Source: Thiotrichaceae bacterium UBA7359 (GTDB lineage: Bacteria; Pseudomonadota; Gammaproteobacteria; Eutrophobiales; Eutrophobiaceae). From it: a stretch of 10,050 nt of DNA. A program made the translations under genes and the position numbers. The stretch covers positions 1 to 10,050 of the forward strand of contig CAJJDJ010000091.1 in assembly GCA_905182825.1 (NCBI GenBank). The letters are read 5' to 3'. This document shows, one piece after another, positions 6,396 through 10,050 of this stretch (position 1 is its first letter; each line of letters begins with the position of its first letter). A model generated the notes under the pieces. It was not told where the DNA came from. It saw only the letters and a list, made by a program, of their open reading frames with translations, and did no database searches.

Positions 6396-7064
6396 TTAAT
6401 CTATCGAGCAGGCCAATATCATACTCAACTGACAATATGGTCTATGACTCTCTTCTTGCCACATATTCATACAGTCCTGCACATGTTTCTTCTGTTTTTT
6501 ATTCTTAGGCTCTTCATCTATAGCACCCCAATGAGCCATAGCTCTGATAACATCTTGAGTTAAAAAAAATGTATCTTTTTTTATACGCCGTAAAAAATAC
6601 GGGCCAGATGCACCTCCTAATTGTTTAAAACGCTTTTTTAGAATATCCCAGAATTCAACAATGTCACTCGAAGGCCATTCCGCGAGATAATTAATAAACT
6701 CACCTTCTTCTTCATTTATTTCATAAATAGTCTGTGCATTATATCTTACACTTTGAATTTTACCCCAATGACGAACAATACGTTTTTCACCCATTAATAC
6801 CTGTAATTCATCATCACTCATCATCCTTACGGCATTGATATCAAATCGATGAAACACCTCTTCAAATGCGGGCCATTTATTATCAATAATCTTTCGATTT
6901 AGCCCTGCTTGAAAAATACGCCGGGTCATGTTTGACAAGCAAAAATCATTTGTGAGTTTTTTAAGCTCTTTTTCTGTGCGTGGTATCGGTAATAAAGATT
7001 CCAAAGTCTCGACACCGGTTTTCATGTCCACGGCCATTTCATATATTGTTTCAAATGTTTCCAT
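6396..7064 (-). CDS. DNA-3-methyladenine glycosylase I-like protein (Tag superfamily, divergent)
   Basis: The 222-residue protein belongs to the Adenine_glyco (Tag-like, helix-hairpin-helix) superfamily. The central region, with MTRRIFQAGLNRKII (46-60), WPAFEEVFHRFD (64-75), MSDDELQVLM (82-91) and KRIVRHWGKIQSVRYNA (94-110), aligns well with the Tag core. The C-terminal segment includes LGGASGPYFLRRIKKDTFFL (149-168) and ends HRPYCQLSMILACSID. This fits a proteobacterial group commonly annotated as DNA-3-methyladenine glycosylase I. By my eye alignment the E. coli zinc ligands (Cys4, His17, His175, Cys179) and active-site Glu38 and Trp46 are absent, with Arg at the last two positions. True 3-methyladenine excision is therefore unproven. 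The ATG at 7064 gives a family-like N-terminus (METFETIYE). It lies upstream of greB with a 2-nt gap and is divergent from apt. Confidence 0.8.
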   Translation of the reverse strand: METFETIYEMAVDMKTGVETLESLLPIPRTEKELKKLTNDFCLSNMTRRIFQAGLNRKIIDNKWPAFEEVFHRFDINAVRMMSDDELQVLMGEKRIVRHWGKIQSVRYNAQTIYEINEEEGEFINYLAEWPSSDIVEFWDILKKRFKQLGGASGPYFLRRIKKDTFFLTQDVIRAMAHWGAIDEEPKNKKQKKHVQDCMNMWQEESHRPYCQLSMILACSID

Positions 7065-7125
7065 TAGTTTTAATTCTGGAGTGATTGCATAAAATTTATT
7101 TAGTTAAAGAGAAATTCCCTTTTTT

Positions 7126-7135
7126 CTTAATTAAG
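7126..7135. repeat. 10-bp perfect palindrome CTTAATTAAG between the Tag-like gene and apt
   Basis: A perfect palindrome in the divergent intergenic region, overlapping the proposed apt -35. It may be an operator half or simply a product of AT-rich composition. Confidence 0.2.
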
Positions 7136-7158
7136 GTTTAATATATCAAAATTATAAT
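7131..7158 (+). promoter_or_regulatory. Putative apt promoter with consensus -10
   Basis: A perfect TATAAT lies at 7153-7158, with a weak -35 (TTAAGG, 7131-7136; 3 of 6) at 16-bp spacing. The expected transcription start is near 7165, leaving a leader of about 12 nt that still includes the Shine-Dalgarno. This placement makes the upstream in-frame GTG at 7159 an unlikely start codon. Confidence 0.45.
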
Positions 7159-7164
7159 GTGATT

Positions 7165-7170
7165 CGGAGT
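7165..7170 (+). promoter_or_regulatory. Ribosome binding site deciding the apt start
   Basis: CGGAGT, containing the GGAG Shine-Dalgarno core, lies 6 nt before ATG 7177. It lies inside the frame that would begin at GTG 7159, so it supports the ATG as the true start. It is one of the few clear Shine-Dalgarno sites in the window. Confidence 0.6.
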
Positions 7171-7176
7171 CAATAT

Positions 7177-7692
7177 ATGAGACGTTTAGAGGCACATATT
7201 CGAAATATCCCAGACTTTCCAAAACCGGGAATACAATTCAAGGATATTACACCATTAGTAAAAGAACCAGCTATGTTGCGATTGGCTGTAAATCAATTGA
7301 TCTATCCTTTTCTTGGTACAGATATTACTGCAGTAGCTGGCATGGAAGCACGAGGTTTTATTTTTGGCAGTCTAGCTGCATGGGAGCTTGGCGTCAGCTT
7401 TGTTCCATTACGCAAACCTGGAAAATTACCATATGATGTACAAAGCTTATCTTATGACCTTGAGTATGGGACGGCATCCTTAGAGATACATGATGATGCA
7501 TTGAAACAAGGCGATCGTGTCTTATTGGTCGATGATCTAATTGCTACTGGTGGAACTGCTGCGGCAAGTTGTGCCTTGATTGAAAAACTAGACGCCGAAG
7601 TGGCTGCCTGTGCTTTCGTCATCGAACTCGATTTTCTTAAGGGTAGAGATAAATTAGAAAAATATAATATTCACTCTTTGATACATTATTAA
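7177..7692 (+). CDS. apt: Adenine phosphoribosyltransferase
   Basis: Converts adenine and PRPP to AMP and pyrophosphate (purine salvage, cytosol). From ATG 7177 the protein has 171 residues, a normal length for the family. It has IPDFPKPGIQFKDITPL (11-27), GMEARGFIFG (55-64; purine-site region), RKPGKLPYDV (79-88), YDLEYGTASLEIH (93-105) and the PRPP-binding loop VLLVDDLIATGGT (115-127). The ending LEKYNIHSLIHY matches the usual APT C-terminus, so it is intact. The ATG is chosen over GTG 7159 because of the Shine-Dalgarno at 7165-7170, the -10 at 7153-7158 and the family-typical N-terminus. It stands alone, divergent from the Tag-like gene and convergent with the decarboxylase-family gene (41-nt gap, no visible terminator hairpin). 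Confidence 0.96.
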   Translation: MRRLEAHIRNIPDFPKPGIQFKDITPLVKEPAMLRLAVNQLIYPFLGTDITAVAGMEARGFIFGSLAAWELGVSFVPLRKPGKLPYDVQSLSYDLEYGTASLEIHDDALKQGDRVLLVDDLIATGGTAAASCALIEKLDAEVAACAFVIELDFLKGRDKLEKYNIHSLIHY

Positions 7693-7733
7693 TACTTAAG
7701 TCATCTTCATGTTTGTTCCTAAAAATCATACAA

Positions 7734-8129
7734 CTAAGTATCTGAATTAAGTTCTTTTTGCCAATCATCAATAACTTCCTGTGCTGCCCGAAATGCTTCT
7801 TGTGTTGCAGGTGCACCACAATAAATAACAGAATGCAGTAACACTTCTCGAATTTCTTCAACTGTGCAGCCATTATTTAAAGCTCCTCTAATATGTCCTT
7901 TTAATTCTATAGGTGCTTTAAGTGTCACTAGCATTGCAACAGTTATTAGTGAGCGTGTTTGACGAGACAAACCATCTCGTTGCCACGTTGAACCCCAAGC
8001 ATGTTCGTTAATCCAGTTTTGAATTGGCGCAGTTAATTCTGTTGTGTTGTCAACAGCACGTTGTATAAATTTTTCACCCATGACCTCTGTGCGGACTTTA
8101 ATACCTGCTTTTTTAGATTTTTCAGACAT
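7734..8129 (-). CDS. Carboxymuconolactone decarboxylase family protein (PcaC-like)
   Basis: The 131-residue protein matches the gamma-carboxymuconolactone decarboxylase fold (all-helical AhpD-like superfamily) over its full length. Visible blocks are HAWGSTWQRDGLSRQTRSL (43-61), ITVAMLVTLKAPIELKGHIR (62-81), ALNNGCTVEEIREVLLHSVI (83-102) and YCGAPATQEAF (103-113). These are close to PcaC, which decarboxylates 4-carboxymuconolactone in protocatechuate degradation. It has no AhpD-type CXXC redox pair; its cysteines are Cys88 and Cys104. No protocatechuate pathway gene is near, so PcaC function is not established and another small-molecule role is possible. It starts 29 nt after the stop of the upstream SDR gene, with a weak AAGAAGA-type site 9 nt before the ATG, so the two probably form one operon. 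Confidence 0.85.
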   Translation of the reverse strand: MSEKSKKAGIKVRTEVMGEKFIQRAVDNTTELTAPIQNWINEHAWGSTWQRDGLSRQTRSLITVAMLVTLKAPIELKGHIRGALNNGCTVEEIREVLLHSVIYCGAPATQEAFRAAQEVIDDWQKELNSDT

Positions 8130-8158
8130 ATCATAAGATCTTCTTTAATAGTTATTAG

Positions 8159-8914
8159 TTAAACCAAACCACCATTAATATTAATGGATTCTCCTGATAA
8201 ATAGGATGATTCCTCAGAAGCTAAAAACACAACAGCTGCTGCCACATCTTCCGGTTTTCCAAAACGGCCTAAAGGTATTTCCTTTATCCTTGCTTGAAAG
8301 TATTCCTCTTGCATATGCTTTTCAGAAAAGGATGTCGCTATCCATCCAGGTGAAACCATATTGACACGAATTTCTGGAGCAACTGTTTTAGCAAAAGAAC
8401 GGGTAAAACCTAATACGCCTGCTTTTGATGCTGCAAAAATTTGTGGATTTAGACCTTCAATCCCATGCGTTGCTAAATCCCACCCCATATTAACAATCAC
8501 ACCTGCTCCTTGTTTCTGCATGATTGTTGCTACCAGCCAACAGGCATTTATAGTACCCTTAAGATCAACATTTAATAATTGTTCCAACTTTTCATCGTTG
8601 TTAGCTAATGCACCGGAGCCAGTAAGGATGTCTGCACCAGCATTATTGACCAATATGTCAATATGACCAAATTTATCCATAGTTGCTGAAATAAGACGAA
8701 TAATATCTTTCTTATTCCCCATATCTGCTTGAATAGCAATCGCGTGTTGACCCATACACTTAATTTCTTCGACCACTTTTTCTGCATTATCTTTGGATTT
8801 ACGGTAGTTTACGACAACCGAACCTCCTTCTTTAGCAAATAAAATTGCGATCTTAGCTCCAATGCCACTGCTGGCACCTGTAATCACAGCAATTTTATCT
8901 TTGAGGCGTTTCAT
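8159..8914 (-). CDS. Short-chain dehydrogenase/reductase lacking the canonical catalytic Tyr and Ser
   Basis: A 251-residue classical-length SDR (FabG-like) with a complete Rossmann fold. It has the cofactor motif TGASSGIG (12-19), NYRKS (36-40; Arg38 suggests NADP(H) preference), an Asp64 region (QADMGN), NNAG (90-93), LNVDLKG (114-120; Asn115), SPGWIAT (188-194), PLGRFGKPEDVAAAVVFLAS (214-233) and a C-terminal SGESININGGLV. The catalytic YXXXK position reads F-A-A-S-K (Phe160...Lys164), and the usual Ser region reads VNMGWD (141-146), with about three extra residues before Phe160. Two members of the Asn-Ser-Tyr-Lys tetrad are thus missing by alignment. I believe a similar GWD...F arrangement occurs in some other annotated SDRs, but I cannot verify that here. 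No Shine-Dalgarno precedes the ATG. It is followed 29 nt later by the carboxymuconolactone decarboxylase-family gene. The substrate is unknown. Confidence 0.88.
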   Translation of the reverse strand: MKRLKDKIAVITGASSGIGAKIAILFAKEGGSVVVNYRKSKDNAEKVVEEIKCMGQHAIAIQADMGNKKDIIRLISATMDKFGHIDILVNNAGADILTGSGALANNDEKLEQLLNVDLKGTINACWLVATIMQKQGAGVIVNMGWDLATHGIEGLNPQIFAASKAGVLGFTRSFAKTVAPEIRVNMVSPGWIATSFSEKHMQEEYFQARIKEIPLGRFGKPEDVAAAVVFLASEESSYLSGESININGGLV

Positions 8915-8973
8915 TTATTAATCAAGTCGTTTATTGTTGATCGCCTATTCTAACTTACAACTCCTATTTTGGC

Positions 8974-9795
8974 ATGCTTAAAATTGCTGTAATAATTCCA
9001 ACCTACAATCGTGTAGTGCTTCTTAAACGCGCTATAGAATCGGTTATTGCTCAAACTTATCCTGCTGACGAGATTATTGTTATTGATGATGGATCTACTG
9101 ATGGTACATGTCGACTCATCAAAGATAACAATTATAAAATAGACTACCTATATCAAAAAAATATGGGTGTTAGCGCAGCGAGAAATACAGGAATAAATGC
9201 AACAAAATGTGAATGGATCTGTTTACTCGATTCAGATGATAGTTGGGAGCCGAAGAAACTTGAAAAACAATGCAAGGCACTCACGAAAAACCCTAACTAT
9301 CTCTTTTGTCATACTAACGAAACGTGGTATCGAAATGGAAAAATTCTACATCAAAGTAAAAAACATGAAAAACATGGCGGCTATATCTTTCGACATTGCT
9401 TACCACTTTGTGCTATTTCACCCTCATCTGTAATAATTAAAAAAGAAATATTTAATAATGTCGGGTTGTTTGATGAGAATCTCCCAGCATGTGAAGATTA
9501 CGATATGTGGTTACGAATTTGTTGCCAGTATCAAACACTTTTTCTTGATGAAGCTTTAACAAATAAATTTGGGGGTCATGATGATCAGTTGTCAAAAAAA
9601 CATTGGGGGATGGACCGATTTCGAATTATAGCTTTGGTAAAATGTATCGAATCGCAAATATTAAACGATTCAGATCTCGAAGCAGCAATTAGCATGTTAA
9701 TGAAAAAGATCTCGATTTTTTTGAAAGGCGCGAAAAAATATGGCAAAAATAAATATTGCGAAAAATTTGAAGCTATAGCAAACCATTATGCTTGA
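8974..9795 (+). CDS. Family 2 glycosyltransferase
   Basis: A 273-residue inverting GT-A transferase, probably cytosolic or membrane-associated, moving a sugar from a nucleotide-sugar donor to an unknown acceptor (glycan, lipid or polysaccharide). The N-terminal domain shows IAVIIPTYNR (4-13), IIVIDDGSTDGT (34-45), NMGVSAARNTGI (63-74) and the metal-binding DXD as LLDSDDSW (84-91; Asp86/Asp88). An acceptor-side acidic motif is CEDYDMWLR (173-181). The C-terminal FGGHDDQLSKKHWGMDRFR (199-217) recalls a proteobacterial GT2 subgroup. No transmembrane helix is evident. The ATG at 8974 gives the usual family start (MLKIAVIIPTYNR); no Shine-Dalgarno is seen. It overlaps the next gene by 8 nt, indicating an operon. 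It is divergent from the SDR gene (59-nt gap). Confidence 0.92.
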   Translation: MLKIAVIIPTYNRVVLLKRAIESVIAQTYPADEIIVIDDGSTDGTCRLIKDNNYKIDYLYQKNMGVSAARNTGINATKCEWICLLDSDDSWEPKKLEKQCKALTKNPNYLFCHTNETWYRNGKILHQSKKHEKHGGYIFRHCLPLCAISPSSVIIKKEIFNNVGLFDENLPACEDYDMWLRICCQYQTLFLDEALTNKFGGHDDQLSKKHWGMDRFRIIALVKCIESQILNDSDLEAAISMLMKKISIFLKGAKKYGKNKYCEKFEAIANHYA

Positions 9796-10050
9796 AGATA
9801 TAAAAAATTATCGCAAGATATCAGATCTATTACATACAGCTGCACAACCGAGTGTTGATCAGTTTGAATTCATAAAAAAAGCGAGTATTGACTTGGTCAT
9901 AAACTTAGCCTTATCTGATTCGCCCGGTGCGATTGCTGATGAACAAAATATCGTGCAAGCATATACTATGGATTATATTCATATGCCAGTCGACTTTAAA
10001 AGTCCTGAGACGTCTGATTTAGAATATTTCTTTCAAATAATGGACAAAAA
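9788..10050 (+). CDS. Protein-tyrosine-phosphatase-like (DUF442/COG3453-type) protein, N-terminal part
   Basis: The frame opens at ATG 9788 inside the end of the glycosyltransferase gene (8-nt overlap) and is still open at the window edge, giving 87 visible residues. Visible features are a short N-terminal helix, then LLHTAAQPSVDQFEFIKK (14-31), a strand-like segment SIDLVINLALSDSPGAIADE (33-52), YTMDYIHMPVDFKSPE (59-74) and DLEYFFQIMDK (77-87). The pattern (T-A-x-Q-P, then V-I-N-L, then D-Y-x-H-x-P-V) is that of the cysteine-phosphatase-like family sometimes labelled beta-lactamase hydrolase-like. The catalytic C-X5-R loop would lie just past the edge, so activity cannot be assessed. Pairing with a GT2 suggests a polysaccharide- or phosphate-related role, but that is inference. 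Confidence 0.8.
   Translation, partial: MLEDIKNYRKISDLLHTAAQPSVDQFEFIKKASIDLVINLALSDSPGAIADEQNIVQAYTMDYIHMPVDFKSPETSDLEYFFQIMDK

Noticed and set aside
6394..6435. greB N-terminal extension to a TTG start at 6435
   Set aside because: The extra 14 residues are not GreB-like and come from the overlapping Tag-like gene; the family N-terminus begins at ATG 6393.
7693..7733. Shared terminator between convergent apt and the PcaC-like gene
   Set aside because: No stem-loop could be found in this 41-nt gap.
7637..7873. Minus-strand frame spanning the apt 3' end and part of the PcaC-like gene
   Set aside because: It crosses two well-supported genes in a different frame and has no recognisable features.
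8361..8666. 101-codon plus-strand frame inside the SDR gene
   Set aside because: It is antisense to a protein with intact Rossmann motifs; no independent evidence supports it.

Overview
The window looks like chromosomal DNA from an AT-rich gammaproteobacterium. The strongest evidence is the gene order rnhA - yafS-type methyltransferase - gloB - mltD. This is the gammaproteobacterial neighbourhood known from E. coli, although here the methyltransferase and rnhA lie on the same strand and overlap. A fused acyltransferase/acyl-ACP synthetase (Aas), GreB and a lipoprotein MltD with LysM repeats fit the same group. I cannot name a genus. I see no transposase, integrase, phage gene, CRISPR array, tRNA or rRNA. 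The window is densely packed housekeeping and lightly accessory DNA, and I found no clearly new multi-gene system.

Layout. Positions 1-845 (minus strand) hold the first 20 codons of rnhA and the methyltransferase gene, whose stop overlaps the rnhA start by 8 nt. Positions 884-5610 (plus strand) hold gloB (methylglyoxal detoxification), mltD (peptidoglycan lytic transglycosylase) and aas (lysophospholipid re-acylation). None of these three has a Shine-Dalgarno sequence, and each has a -10-like hexamer ending exactly 6 nt before its ATG. Positions 5611-5898 form a 288-bp gap without a convincing gene. Positions 5899-7064 (minus strand) hold a Tag-superfamily glycosylase gene and greB, separated by 2 nt. 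apt follows on the plus strand (7177-7692) with a perfect TATAAT and a Shine-Dalgarno. Positions 7734-8914 (minus strand) hold a short-chain dehydrogenase (SDR) gene followed by a carboxymuconolactone decarboxylase-family gene. Positions 8974-10050 (plus strand) hold a family 2 glycosyltransferase overlapping a truncated protein-tyrosine-phosphatase-like (DUF442-type) gene that runs off the edge.

How the genes relate. mltD and aas both serve the cell envelope (murein turnover and phospholipid repair). rnhA, the Tag-like gene and greB concern nucleic-acid maintenance, and apt is purine salvage. The SDR/decarboxylase-like pair is probably one operon with an unknown small-molecule substrate. The glycosyltransferase/phosphatase pair is probably translationally coupled.

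Points most worth a second look are the SDR lacking the catalytic Tyr and Ser, the Tag-like glycosylase lacking zinc and active-site residues of E. coli Tag, two dyads over the aas promoter region, the possible leaderless starts, and the A9 tract at the methyltransferase/rnhA junction.
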